From the NCBI GenBank assembly GCA_010015745.1, contig ML978175.1, positions 1 through 64,000 of the forward strand: a stretch of 64,000 nt of DNA, written 5' to 3'. The first letter of the stretch is position 1, and every line of letters starts with the position of its first letter. This document shows positions 1 to 11,858 of this stretch, piece by piece. The notes beneath the pieces are model-generated. The model was not told where the DNA came from and did no database searches. It saw only the letters and a list, made by a program, of their open reading frames with translations. The stretch is from Setomelanomma holmii. Its lineage: Eukaryota > Ascomycota > Dothideomycetes > Pleosporales > Phaeosphaeriaceae. A program made the translations under genes and the position numbers.

Positions 1-2450
1 AGCTTGCTGAAATTACGCTCACAGTCAGCTGCGGATGCTGGTATTGTTAACACGTTGATAGCAAACTTGCTGAGCATCAGGAATTGACGTGATTGGCACT
101 GCCAATAGCACAATGAGTTGTACGCCAGTGGGTTGTCCTCTAGGATAGCAGGAACGCGCTTCCACTGCTCATACTCATCGCCCTAGTGCTCCTCCACCTG
201 CTTAACAGCAGCGTTAAGTTGTAACTGTAAGAAAGCGGATTGCGACTCTGTTAGCCCAGCTACACGCAGCTTCTTTGACGGCCTTCGCTCGTCGCTATCG
301 CTTGCTGAGCTGCCCGCTGTTTTTGACTCTCTGTAGCTCTTCCACATTGCCAAGAAAGCGCGGTGATTGTTCGTAAGCCACCCATCTCAGTAGTGGGGGC
401 CGTTGCGCTGAGTATGGTGGTTATTAGGAACCTTCTAGAGCGCCTCAAGGTGGTGTTTGTAGTGCGGATAGAGGACAGTGGCGGCGTAATAAACAGGCGC
501 TTCGTCAAACTTAGCGTAGTACTGTGAGAGCTTCTGGTGAGCGAGGTTGACGTTAAGCATTAGATGATCCTCAGGCGCTGCTGGGTCGTTATAGTCAATC
601 TCTTTAAGGCGATCTTTAAGCGCCTTGAGCTCGTCAAGTAGCCACTCAAAGGTAATAAGCACCTCCTATATAGCGCCGTGACGACCGTGTTTACCGCAGC
701 CCTCAAGCAGCTTTGTCGACTCTGCAAAGGGCGCGAGAAGCTTCATATATTCAGTGATCGTCGCCTAGTCACCAGCGTGGAGGCCGCCCTTGCGCAAGTA
801 CAGTCTCAGCAGCGCTGGCTCGCAAGCGTCAGCGCGCCTTGCGCGACGCGCAATAGACTTACTGTAGCGGTTCTTGTTAAGCTTGTGCTTAACGTAGTTA
901 TTAAGCAGTCCTTGCAACTCAACAGCGCGCGCAAAGGCGGCGTAGTAGGAGTTCTAGCGCGTCTTAACTAGCTTAATAAGCTTCTCTAGCTTGACTAGTT
1001 TGCGCAAGGCGTCTGCCTCCACTTACTGTAGAGTCTACAGTAGTTGTCGCGTCTGCAGAGTGCAGATAGACGCGATAATATCAAATAGTACACTAATAGG
1101 CCCGTATTGACGCTACTCCTTCACAAACAAGTCCTCATCTTCAAGGTTAACTCCTTCATTCTCGTACGCCTCTCGATCCTTGCCCTAGATAATAACTTGA
1201 GCATTTAGGTTGAGTATATGACAGCAACAGCGTAGCCGCCGCTTAGGTGCCTCAAAGCCGTACATCTCAGCGAGATAGGCAACTGCAGTATTGTTGTTGT
1301 AGGCGTTATTGAGCACAAAGTAACCTACTGTGCCTCTATCTACCCTAAAAATTTAGCAGCATTGTTGCAACAATGCTGCTAATATTAGCGCCACTGTGCT
1401 GCCTATAGAGCTCTGGCAGTCCTAGAACAAAGTCCTTTACCTCTCCTGCAGCATCCATCATGTGTACGCATATACTAGTAAGCCCGAGCTTGCCGCTAGT
1501 TGACGTCTAGTTATTGAAGGAGATGTGGATAAGGGAGCGCGCGTTGCGCAGGTAGGCTGTAACAACAGGTATGAGCGAGTGGTACTCTGCAATTATCGCG
1601 CCGCAGAGAGACTGGTGGTTGCGCCAGAGGACTGCGTCAGCTAACAGGTTAGCAGCTTGTATCATCTTTCGAAAGGTAGGCGTCTCTATAACGCAGAAGC
1701 TCTGGTTGTCAGTAGCCACCTAGTCTATTACTGTCAGCATCTACGCCTACTCAGGAGTAGCGCGTTTCATTACTGATTATGTAATAGGAGGATATATATT
1801 CGCTCTCTTTGATATACTTATCAATCAACCAACTTCTTCCTCAATCCTCCTCTCTCACATGTTAACAATTACCACATCTAGGAATCTGCGCTCTGCAAAC
1901 AACGACAAGATCTTGTTTGCAACGCTCTGTGAGACCTCTACGTTTGCCTCGCGCATGATGCTGACGAGCGTGCCTTGATTCGAATCGTGATTAAACCTGA
2001 CAGGACCAGCAGCGCAGAAGCCATGGCCTTTGACGCGCTTGCTCAGGTAGACTGACGCAGCTGAGGTTGACCCAGCGTTGTACTATCCTCCAGACTTCTT
2101 GTTGGTGTGACTATAGCGGCAGAGCCAGTAGTTGTGCTGCTTCAATCGATGATAAACAAGCCAGCCGTAGCTGTATATCCAGCTTAGAGCGCCCTTCTTA
2201 TGCTCCGTGCCGCGCTTCTTAAGGTGTGGTACGCGTCCCCAGTCTAATCCCTCCAAAACAGTATCCTCCTTGATAGCATAAGCGTCAAGAGCGACGTGAC
2301 TATCAAGCTTATCAAGCGTGGCAGAGTCGACTTGAGAGCCATCTACGGCAGGCGTGGCGGACGCGTTGGACGCGTTTAGGGAGGCTTGCCGCGTTTATTG
2401 CGTTTAATAAGGCGATGGAGCTTTGAGGCAGAATGTACAGGCATAGTGAC
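1..2450 (-). mobile_element. hAT-superfamily transposon relic, truncated at window edge
   Basis: Read on the minus strand, fragments of one hAT transposase follow in order. A methionine near 2442 starts a basic N-terminus, then a BED-like Cys/His region lies around 2070-2170. A central segment with FRKMIQAANLLADA and NARSLIHISFNN ends near 1507. A helical segment containing YYAATVLYPHYKHHLEAL follows (about 437-500). The dimerisation signature ASAADCERNFSK sits at the window start (about 1-40). The reading frame is broken by stops; those I could place are TAG where the family usually has Trp, at 183-185, 435-437 and 1507-1509. TGG to TAG equals CpA to TpA on the other strand, the RIP-type change. 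The element is non-functional and its 3' end lies outside the window. The hAT assignment rests on the C-terminal dimerisation motif and is firm; the exact subfamily is not. Confidence 0.88.
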
Positions 2451-2621
2451 ACCAAGAAAATAGTAGAAGACATCTACTAACGCAGTAGTAGCAGTAGGCA
2501 GAGGGATAAGAAAGATCAACTCGAAACATTAACTCGTTCGCGCTAGTGGCTACCGGTAATTTGAGCCTTATTCATAACCTTCACAAACTTAGTCTATACG
2601 ACTCTAAATACCAGTCCCATA

Positions 2622-2740
2622 GCAGTCAGTTCAGTCAGTTAAAGGCTTTAAACTGAACTGACTGACAAATCGAGAGCTTCAAACTGTGACTGAACTGATT
2701 GAGTCTTGGCAGTCAGCTCAGTCAGTTTTATCAGTCTGGA
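2622..2740. repeat. Clustered CAGTCAGTTCAG-type subterminal repeats
   Basis: Short copies of CAGTCAGTTCAG, and their reverse complements CTGAACTGACTG, crowd this stretch. One inverted pair faces across the centre AAAGGCTTTAA. The cluster lies just upstream of the hAT transposase start. Short repeated motifs in both orientations near the ends are typical of hAT elements, so this is probably the 5' end of the relic. I could not fix the terminal inverted repeat or an 8-bp target duplication. Confidence 0.5.
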
Positions 2741-3988
2741 TTGACTATTAGCAACTCTGGTCATGCGCCATGTGTAACACCTCAGGTTCTGCACTCGGGC
2801 AACTTGAGGGACTTTTTTCGATGTTAGGCGCACAATTGCCCCAACATGCGATGTGCTGCCAAGTATATTGGCAGTGGCCTTCAAAAGGATACCGGATGGG
2901 CAGCCCATGCAAAGCTCCATCATGGGCGAACTCCCTTTTGCCTGCGTTGCATTGATCGGCAACCAGTGCAAGCCTCCCGCAGAGCCTTACCGAAGGCTTG
3001 CTAGATCCGCGTCCGCGCAGATGCATGGTATGCTTGGATGTTGATCTAGCTTTGATTTTGATTGCGTCGTGATGGCATCGGGCTTGCCAGCCGCGAGCGG
3101 ATTCGCGTACAGACTCATTGTCCAGCGAAGCCGACCATTGTTAGTCGCACACATAATCACCAAGGAGAACTTCGTAACCACTACTACCATGCCAAGCGCG
3201 GAAGATTGCATTCGAAGGTGCCCGGGGTTCCTCCGCATTGCCAAGGGTGTCGCAACGTCGTAATGCGATTGTCGATCTTGAGATGAATGCCAAGCCCGGG
3301 GAGGCGCCCTCAAACGCGTTGCGAGCGTCAGATGAGGCTTTTCAAGTTCACGCTGTGTAGCGCTCGACAACGCCAAATACGAAAGAATTCGTTTTTAGTG
3401 AAGCCGCACAGGCCATTCAGAACAATAGGAACGGGCGGCCTCTGAACTTACGAGCTCCTTCGTAGTGCCTTCCTCAGGTTGGCGGATTCTTAACAAAGTG
3501 AGCGCGGAGCATTTATGCAAGTGTGAACGAGATGGCAGCAAGGATGCACGGCTAGGCTAACTAAGAGAAGTTGGTCTGGCAGCGGACGTGAGGGATTTGA
3601 TAGTTGTGGCGCCCGTCCAAGGCCATCGGAGACACTCCGCGTCGCTAAACTAAAATAACGGAACTTCTCGACGGAGGGCTGCGGAAACTTGAGCGGCTTC
3701 ACGTTGAACGGCGTCACTAGGCGTCCAACCGGACAGCATAAAGAGAGGGAAGATTGGTCGCTCTTTTAGCTAGAGCTGATGGCACGACGACTGAGTTGCA
3801 GTAAGAAGCACCAGAGACAAGCTTTTGATGCTGCACCCAGCAAAGCTTGATTGACGATGCGCACCATCGCGCACATACGTCACTAGCCACGGCGCCATCA
3901 GGCTCTAGACTCATGTGCTCTGAATATGATATGATTGTCACATACCGCCCCAGGATTCGCGCTGGGTTGTCCGTCTTGTCCTCGTCCC
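2741..3988. other. Intergenic, no gene recognised
   Basis: Several open frames up to 129 codons occur here on both strands, but none shows a family motif, a good ATG context or splice signals that would join them. The right part must hold the promoter of the downstream MFS gene. Confidence 0.4.
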
Positions 3989-5891
3989 ATGTATCTTCGG
4001 CGGCTGTACTCAACGGGCGCCGTGAGCTTAGCGACCCTCTCGGCGGCGGGCGCTGCGAACCTCAACACTCCCACTGAACCAACGTTCGGCATTAGCCCTC
4101 TTACGCTCGAACGAACCCAAACCGCACCGCCAGAGACGACAACCGGGCTATGGAGGGAGATAAAGAAATACCCCAAGGTGGTGGTGTTTTGCTTGGGACT
4201 GATGTTTTCGTCGTTGGTGGGTGGCTACGATACCGCGATTTCTGGTAACATCATCGCTCTGCCAGCATTTCAGTAAGAAGATAACCCGACGTCACCTGGG
4301 CAACGTCCTGAACGTTTGAGAACCTGAGCGTGAATCTAACAGCCTTTCATAGACACGATTTCGGTGAAGTTTACGACAATTCATGGATTATCCCCTCGGT
4401 ATGGCTGTCACTCTGGAATGTCTCGAGCGCCATAGGTCTAATGGCTGGCTCTCTCATCGCAGGGTGGCTGGAGGACCACTACGGCAGACGCATGTCGCTT
4501 CTCACGGGAACTATCAATTCTGCTATGGCGCTTGTGCTGAACTACGTCCCCAACCTTCTCAGCGACAAGACTTCTCGACGCGGCACTTATCTCTCGGGAA
4601 GAGTCCTCCAAGGCGGTGCCCTCGGCATCATGGGCTCGACGTCGCAGACATTCATGTCGGAAATTGCCCCACCAACCCTTCAGGGACCGGCCATGGCATT
4701 ACTTCCGTTTGGAGAACTACTAGGGGAGCTGCTGGGTGGAGCCGTGATGCTTGCAGGCGTCGACGGAGATTCCATGCGCTCCTATCTCAACCCTATTGCG
4801 TCGCAGTGGGCATTCTTGATCGTACCGATCATGGTGGTCATCATGATCCCCGAAAGTCCCGCATGGCTAGCCCGGGTGAAACGCACAGCTTCGCTAACCC
4901 GCGCAGCCTTGATCAAACTGCACACCAAAAAGGTCGACGTGCCAGAACTTCAAAGGGAATTAGAGGCTGTCGTTGGGGAGTTTGAGGAATTGGAGAAGGC
5001 AGTAACATATGTCGAATGCTTCAAGGGCGTCAATCGCCGACGGACTTGGATCGTCATCTTCACGAGCGCCTATCCCATCATCTTTGGCCTTCCTTTGCTC
5101 GCCCAAGCAAGCTATTTTGCGCAAAACTATGGCATGGATCCAGACCTTAGTTTGATTCTGCTCATTGTCGGCATCGTTGTCGGTCTCTTTGCCAACGCGG
5201 TGGGTATCTTCATCTTATCGAAGGTAGGACGACGAAAGCTCATCCTCACGTCTATAAGCCTTTCGACTTTCCTGTGGACAGGAATGGGCATCGCAGGATG
5301 TTGGTCTGGCACTGTGACGATCTGGTAAGATATTAAGACTAATTATTTGTTGCAGATGTGAGAGCTAATATTCGATCCAGGTACTCCGCAACGTCCATGA
5401 TCCTCGTCGTCCTCGTAAACGGTCTCGGCGCCTGGCCCGCCTCTTATGCCGTCAGCAGCGAGACATCTGCATTGCGACTGCGCGCCCGCTCTCAGGGCAT
5501 CGGTTGGTTCTCGTACAGTCTGGCAAGCGGCGTAATGAGCTTCGTGCTCCCGTACATCTACAACCCTGACGCCGGCAATCTCCGAGCCAGAACCGGCTTC
5601 GTGCTTGCAGGCAGCTGCGCCTTGGGTTTCGTGGGCACGTGGTTCCTTGTCCCCGAAATGTTCAATCGATCCGCCGCGGAAATCGATTCCATGTTCATGT
5701 TGGGATTGCCGACCCGGGCGTTCAAGGGATGGAAGTCTGAGGAGGGTCTGAGGGATGACATCCGAAAAGAACAGGTTCTCGAAGATAAGGCCATGAACTC
5801 CGATGCGCCTGTTGAGATGCGACAAGACCAGGCAAATCGAACAGATAACATACGTTGGAAACTGCGTCGTAATCAGACATCTCCATCTTAG
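3989..5891 (+). CDS. MFS sugar porter (hexose/alpha-glucoside type)
   Basis: Predicted plasma-membrane H+/sugar symporter of the MFS sugar-porter family. Exons are 3989-4272, 4353-5324 and 5381-5891, giving 588 residues; both introns (80 and 56 bp) restore frame exactly and join ALPAFQ to HDFGEVYDN and W to YSATSMIL. Motifs include DHYGRR (variant of the D-R-x-G-R-R loop), GRVLQGGALGIMG, PESPAWL and KVGRRKL. The C-terminal PETKG motif is altered to PEMFNRSAAEID. About twelve hydrophobic segments are visible. The start is the first in-frame ATG; an open TTG-led extension upstream has no ATG. Substrate cannot be read from sequence; the PESPAWL region and long N-terminal tail suit the maltose/alpha-glucoside branch but this is inference. 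Confidence 0.88.
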
Positions 5892-8261
5892 ATGTATATA
5901 TTTAGAATGCGATCAATCTGAATATAATCTCCTGTTCGATTGTTGTGGAACGCGTTGAGGGGTGTCAAATGGCATCAATTAAGAGCGGGGTTAACGTAGT
6001 TTCCCTTCGACCAAGTTCTGGCATCTCGAGTTTGTCGATGGATGCAAGTACGAGGATTGACATTTTGTGGCTGCTAGTGAATGTGACAGCGGTAGCCAGC
6101 GCCTTCCTCGACTTGGGTGAGCTTCACGAGAAGTAAAAAGATTAAGGGTAGAGCATTAGTGGGACTGCCGTCTGTACTTGAAGTCGATCAACAAGGTGTA
6201 TGCCCGCGTAGTCCTGGGAGAGGACGCGAGGGTTGGGGTTGTGTTGTACAGGTGGAGCACGATGTATGACGAGGCTCTTGGCAACTCCCACCAGAACAGA
6301 AGGAGCGTTGCGCCGTGCCTTTTTTCTTAGACGGGCAGGCTCACGAATGCAAGCACGAGCCTCAAAAGAGGATCCAGCCCACAATAGCAATTTCCAGAAC
6401 GAAACGTGTGCGATGCCGAAGGGCCAAAGAAGAAGCATTCGACTACTGCAGGTGCACGGTACGGGATTGTGGGGACGGGACGGAAAGGGCAACCAGTCGC
6501 TTGACAAAACGTCTGATTCGGCTAGAGACTCACCGCCGTACCTGTTTCGCAGCTGAGGGATTTCTGCAGAGTTGTGCGTGCATGAACAACGAAGCTGCTG
6601 AGTCTACACGACGTGACGGACCATTGTGGAGGGCTTCATCCCTGTTGAGGCATTTCATCTGGTCCGCAATGGGTTGTGCGCAGTGTTGCACAGGCCCGGC
6701 TTGCTGAGGATTGGCTGTTCCAGCTCGAGGTGAGGTGCAGACACACCTGCAGGGTGCATAGAGTAACACGAACCCCGCAATCCGTTTTGAGTGGGAGGCC
6801 AGGATCGAACCAACGTCGATGAGATAGACGCACACAATCAAGTTGCGGTGCAGTCGGATAGGGCATGGAAATGAAGGCTTGCCAGTGACGACAGCAGGCT
6901 CGGAACAGCTGGTCATTCGAGACAACCTGATAAAGTAGGGCGGGGAAAGGAAGGTTTCATCGACTGGGGAACCGTGACCCCCACGATCGTGTCGCAAGCA
7001 GCGGCAAACGTCTGGCCAAGCTTTGACGAGGAACGCCATAAGCCAGGGTCGACGTGCAGCTTCACGCTCAACTGTCGTCAGTCAGCGCTCTGGAACAGCT
7101 CTGGAAGGCGGAAAGTTTGCGGAGGGCGAATTGTGGTTGCAGCATTTGAAACTGTGTTGCGGCTAGAAGTGCTCGACGCAAGCCTGCGATATCTGCTGCA
7201 GCCTGCACAGCGTGGTAGAAGGCAATTGCGGTATTTAATAGTGACCGCGTGCCGTCAGCATGCTCAATGCCACGACCGCCATGATCCATGGAGAAGACGA
7301 GGAATAGCGACGGTTCGCGTTTCTAAATAGAGGCGGTTGTCGTCCATGGTATATTACGTTTCCGCATATGTTTCAGGCCGAAGTTGCAGCTGGCGGAAGC
7401 GCGGGTGCATTCCAGCGAGGGCAGTAAGGCCTGGGCGACCGCTTCTAGACAGTCCGGTTGTAAAGTTAATGTGTAGAGTGCGATCGATGGTGCACAACAT
7501 CGTCAGCGACAGGGTGTGTCGTTGCAGGGCCGGGTCGCGGGGCGTGGAGCACGGTGTGAGATGCAGCTGGGCATCCTCACATCACTTGCATCCGATCTGC
7601 AGGTGCGAGGTTTGTGGGGGTTGCATCCAAGCGTGCGCAGGGGCAAAGGCCGTGGCGCTGGCGAGGAATAAGTAGACATTTAGACCCTCCAGTCGGCGCT
7701 GCAGCATCTGCTATTGCGATCAAGCCTACCCAAATATTAACCTGCCCTTTCCCTGCGAGCGACCCGCCTTTTCGCGGCTTACTGTGCGCGCTTGTTGATA
7801 GTCCCAGCGGCGGGCCCCGATGAGTGTCGTGTTGGCCCTTTGTCTGCGTCGCTACTCCGCCCTCACGACTCGAGCCGCAAGCGAGCGACCCTGAAGAGAC
7901 GTCACTTCCCTGTCGACGTTCCTGCACTTATACCCTGCTACACCCCTCCAACACCAAGCTAATCCGCATTTCGAAGCACACCTCCCTTCAATAACCTTGG
8001 ACTGTATTTTCTTTCTTCGCATCATTTCGGACGGCATACTGTGTGAATGGCTTTTCCACAAGTGCAGCTCTTTTTCCACGCGCCACTCTTCCTTCCCTAC
8101 TCAAATCTGCACTCCTGCGGTGCATTCGAGGTCTCGTATCACCAACCAAGCTCCCTGCAACGCGCTTGACACTTTTTGGCTTCACTTTCGGACTTGTCAA
8201 TAGACTTGAAAAATTGGATCACGTTTGGACCTGATACCGGTGCATATAATTCACCATTGCC
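5892..8261. other. Long intergenic region and kinase leader
   Basis: No convincing coding sequence in 2.4 kb; open frames such as 6315-6707 and 6530-7039 overlap on opposite strands and carry no motif. From about 7900 the plus strand becomes pyrimidine-rich with TTATACCC near 7927, and the start of the next gene lies in a favourable context (CACCATTGCCATGC), so the last 350 bases are probably promoter and 5' leader of the kinase gene. Confidence 0.4.
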
Positions 8262-10373
8262 ATGCGGGAAATCGCGCCAAACGCGTCTCATCTGGCTATA
8301 AGTTTCCATGAACCCACACTCTCAGATCGCTTACACCACCGCGATTCACGCATAGTCGAGCAGTATAATCCAATTGAAGAGGAGGACGAGAGCACTGGCA
8401 CGGCAAGCGAACCCGCAGAGCCACTCACGCCAATAAGCCACGCCAGCGAGGGCATGCCGTTCTCGCACCCGTTTCGTAACGAGGAGCACGTGGACGACGA
8501 CTTCGCACACTCCCACACTGCCAAGTCGGATACAGCTACTCAGCCATTAGTGCAAGATGCGTCTCACCCAATGCCGCTCAGCGGTCGAAGTCGGCAGAGC
8601 ACCCATCCACAAGCTGAGCAACAGTCGCCAGAAAAATCCGCCTTCGGGAAGCGCTTGGGCTCATTCGTTCGGAACAAGCTGCACAGAGCGAAGGATAGCC
8701 AACACGATACTTCGACCGCCACGCATCATGACAGACCGCCCAAGGCTGCCCTGCCTACAACCACAAATATTGTAAAGACAGGCGTCGAGGGTCCAGCTCA
8801 TGTCTCTACTCCGGCAGTAGATATTCCCAAGCAAAGCCGTAGACTCAGCTCCTTCTCCTTGACTCGAAGATCTAACAGATCATCAATTGCCGGCTCGCCG
8901 CCTCGTACAGGCTCACCCACCAGTATATATGACGCCGAGCGCAGGCCCGGGTTGGGTAAAAAGCCAGCCTCTTCTACAGCTCTAGCAAGTATGAACAGAC
9001 CTCGAACTGGCATTACCTGGGCTGGCAGTGGGAATGAAAAAAGCTCGAAGAGGAGTGGATGGACTCGACGGCGATCGGCAAGTCAGGAACAGGTCCCACG
9101 AACGATGAAGCAAGAAGAGGGGAAACCAACGGCCGGGATGCTCAACACGTTTTCGAAAGCTGCCAATGAAGGCGTGGGAATGAAGGCACGCCGACTGAGT
9201 CTCAATTTGCCAGACGAGTTCATTATCGATTGGTGTGATATAGAGAAGGAGTTCAAAAGTTCGAGTTTAATGCCGGGGAAGAGGGGTAAAATCCTCGGAA
9301 AGGGCGCAACCTCTGAAGTTCGGATCATGGCCAGGAGAGTTGCGCTATGCAAGGACGAAGAGCTGGTGGCAGTAAAGGAGTTTAGAGAACGGCATCCAGA
9401 AGAGACGGAAGAAGATTATGTCATGAAGATCAAGTCGGAGTACAGCATCGCAAAGAGCCTGCATCATCCCAACATTGTAGAGACGGTACGACTGTGCACC
9501 AATCGGGACCGTTGGAATCACGTCATGGAGTTCTGTTCGTATGGCGAGATCTATACCTTGGTAGAATGCAAGCTCTTCGCCGGTGGCGTAGAAGGGTTCT
9601 ACAGCCGAGATGATCGGCTATGCTTCTTTAAGCAGCTGCTTCGTGGAGTTGACTACTTGCATTCTCACGGTATCGCGCATCGCGACATCAAGCTGGAGAA
9701 CCTCCTTCTTAGCAAGGACGGTCACCTCAAGATCTCCGACTTTGGCGTCGCTGAAGTCTTCAGTGGGGAGCATCCAGGTCTTCGCGCTTCTGGAGGCGAA
9801 TGCGGAAAGAATATGGGCAAGGTGCGCTTGTCGGTACCCGGTATCTGTGGTAGCCTACCTTACATCGCACCAGAAGTGCTCGAGAAGAATCACGCCTATG
9901 ATCCCCGCCCACTTGACATTTGGTCTTGTGCCATTGTGTACTTGACTATGACCTTTGGTGGCTGCCCGTGGCAGGCTGCGAAAATTGAGTTCGAGTACTA
10001 TGCGCGATTCAAGAAGGGATGGGATCAGTTTCTTGAAGAGCATCCTGATGGCGACTTCGTGGACGGGCTGGACGGCCATCCCAAGTGCGGAAAGCTTTTC
10101 AGTCTGATTGAGCCACCATCGATCAAGCGGCTCATACTTAGGATGCTCCATCCGATCCCTTCGAAGCGAATCACCATCAGGGACGTCATGAGGACTGCAT
10201 GCATCAGGAACATCAATTGCTGCTGCCCGGAGACGTACGATGAGCCGAAGGTTGTCTTCGACGCTGCCAAAGCGAGTCAAGGGGTGAAGTTTGCGCCAAC
10301 GAAGAAGTTCCTACATCATCATATTCCACCGAAGCAGGAGAACAAGGTCGGCAAAGCCATGAAACCTTTCTAA
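8262..10373 (+). CDS. HAL-family Ser/Thr protein kinase (Hal5/Npr1-like)
   Basis: Intronless 703-residue protein. Residues 1-330 are low-complexity, rich in Ser, Pro and basic residues (RRLSSFSLTRRSNRSS), as in regulatory tails of fungal HAL/NPR kinases. The kinase domain spans about 340-660: glycine loop LGKGATSEV (about 344), VAVKEF lysine (about 370), catalytic loop IAHRDIKLEN (about 472), DFG (about 494) and APE (about 535). An insert between DFG and APE (about 500-525) is rich in Gly and basic residues. In yeast this family (Sat4/Hal4, Hal5, Npr1) controls ion and nutrient transporter stability; a similar role here is inferred. All catalytic residues are present. The ATG at 8262 is the first in frame and has a good context. 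Confidence 0.93.
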   Translation: MREIAPNASHLAISFHEPTLSDRLHHRDSRIVEQYNPIEEEDESTGTASEPAEPLTPISHASEGMPFSHPFRNEEHVDDDFAHSHTAKSDTATQPLVQDASHPMPLSGRSRQSTHPQAEQQSPEKSAFGKRLGSFVRNKLHRAKDSQHDTSTATHHDRPPKAALPTTTNIVKTGVEGPAHVSTPAVDIPKQSRRLSSFSLTRRSNRSSIAGSPPRTGSPTSIYDAERRPGLGKKPASSTALASMNRPRTGITWAGSGNEKSSKRSGWTRRRSASQEQVPRTMKQEEGKPTAGMLNTFSKAANEGVGMKARRLSLNLPDEFIIDWCDIEKEFKSSSLMPGKRGKILGKGATSEVRIMARRVALCKDEELVAVKEFRERHPEETEEDYVMKIKSEYSIAKSLHHPNIVETVRLCTNRDRWNHVMEFCSYGEIYTLVECKLFAGGVEGFYSRDDRLCFFKQLLRGVDYLHSHGIAHRDIKLENLLLSKDGHLKISDFGVAEVFSGEHPGLRASGGECGKNMGKVRLSVPGICGSLPYIAPEVLEKNHAYDPRPLDIWSCAIVYLTMTFGGCPWQAAKIEFEYYARFKKGWDQFLEEHPDGDFVDGLDGHPKCGKLFSLIEPPSIKRLILRMLHPIPSKRITIRDVMRTACIRNINCCCPETYDEPKVVFDAAKASQGVKFAPTKKFLHHHIPPKQENKVGKAMKPF

Positions 10374-11858
10374 TCTGACGAGCGACGACTTTACGAGAAA
10401 CGAATGGCTGTTTGCGCATTCTACTACGATTTACGCATTTTCGGCGTTCAACAGCAGAGTTGGCACGGCAAAAGGCGGCATTCTCATGTTCCGGGTGAGC
10501 AACCGGTATGGCGTTCGACATCAACTTACCTGCGCTGTCAGAAACAAATCATTTACGCATCTCTATCACGAGTATAAGTCGCCTTTCTCGGCGACACTTC
10601 AATACAATATGTCATCGCAGTACCAATTCTCACAACTTCGAGTTATTTCTACCTTCCAAGTTTTATCAACATGACCTTCAAGAAAACGTGCGTAGCTCAT
10701 TTCGCACTCCAGAGCACACCACCACACCGCTAACCGCCCAGGATCGCGGCATACCCAATCGAGTGTTATATCTTCCATTTGATCATCCCGCCAACCTTCG
10801 AACGTCAACTCAACCACCCGCTGATCTTCCGCTCTTTCCCGCATCTGCCACCGGCGTATCTGAATCTTATCACGTAGAATATCAGAAACTGCGCACTTTC
10901 GCACCGCTTCCCTGATACAAGTTATCCTTTCCGGCAGCCATTTGCGCCTCCCCTCTGCCCGACATGGCGCCGAGCTTCACAAGCGAAATCTCAGACCACA
11001 ATTCGCTTGTCAGGTCAGGAGCGGAATTTCCTCTAGCTAGGACCTGTTAGACCCAAGAGTCTTAACATGCCCAGATTAGGAAGGAGATGATATGGACCGT
11101 CGAAAACTCGACGTGCGCCGAGCGACCAACATGCTTGGTAGATGCATGTTAACAATCGCGTTACTAAGCTTGGCGCATACCTACCCCAGGTCCTGTTCCG
11201 CACTGTTCAGATTGCGCAACCGAATCCGACCCGCGACTGGAATTCTAGGGGCCACGGGTGTGCGCAAGTCGTGTCGCTAAACCACAATACGGCGCAAATG
11301 CAATGCAAGTCATCTTGCGCATCTGGTTCGCTACACACCAGCGAAGCAGATTCGCAGATACAACAACGTGAACCCACGTCGCGCCAGAAGTGCGCGATTT
11401 CGCAACCACGTGCGCGCAGTCGTGGTGTTGAGTGGACTCCATTGCGTCACTGGCTCATGCCTGGGGCAGGAATTAGCGGGCCCTTCTTCCTTCTTTCGAC
11501 GCAGGTTCGAAAGCGGGGCAGTCGTACCCCTCCTTCGGTCCTATCTGCACCCCGAGTCTTCAGGATGACGATGATCGACTGCAAGATTGCTGGAAAGTCA
11601 TGGCTAGGATGCGATTCTTGTTTCAGAGCCGAGAGGGTTTGGTAGTGCTGTTGTGTCACCTTGCATGTGTAAACACCCCACGGGTGCGGGATGGGCGAGC
11701 TGTAAGGCGGGGCATCATCAGACCACAAGCATACATGTATCCGGTGATCATACGGTGAGTAAATAAATAATCGATTCGGTCATAAGCCCGCGCTTGTACT
11801 CAGCCTCACCTTAATCAAGGGACCAAACTGGAGCCGTTGTATTCATAATTATTGATAG
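10374..11858. other. Intergenic, only weak open frames
   Basis: Open frames of 135 (10508-10915, plus), 101 (10599-10904, minus) and 167 codons (11142-11645, plus) overlap each other or lack motifs. Pyrimidine-rich stretches occur at 10690-10900. I cannot support a gene here. Confidence 0.35.

Noticed and set aside
3935..3988. Upstream extension of the sugar porter
   Set aside because: It begins at TTG; the first in-frame ATG is 3989 and the extra residues have no family similarity.
6785..6870. tRNA-like T-arm on the minus strand (GGTTCGATCC with a weak 5-bp stem)
   Set aside because: No D-arm, anticodon arm or matching acceptor strand upstream within tRNA length; the T-stem relies on G-U pairs.
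10486..11645. Open frames of 101-167 codons downstream of the kinase
   Set aside because: Opposite-strand overlap, no motif, and starts partly at non-ATG codons.
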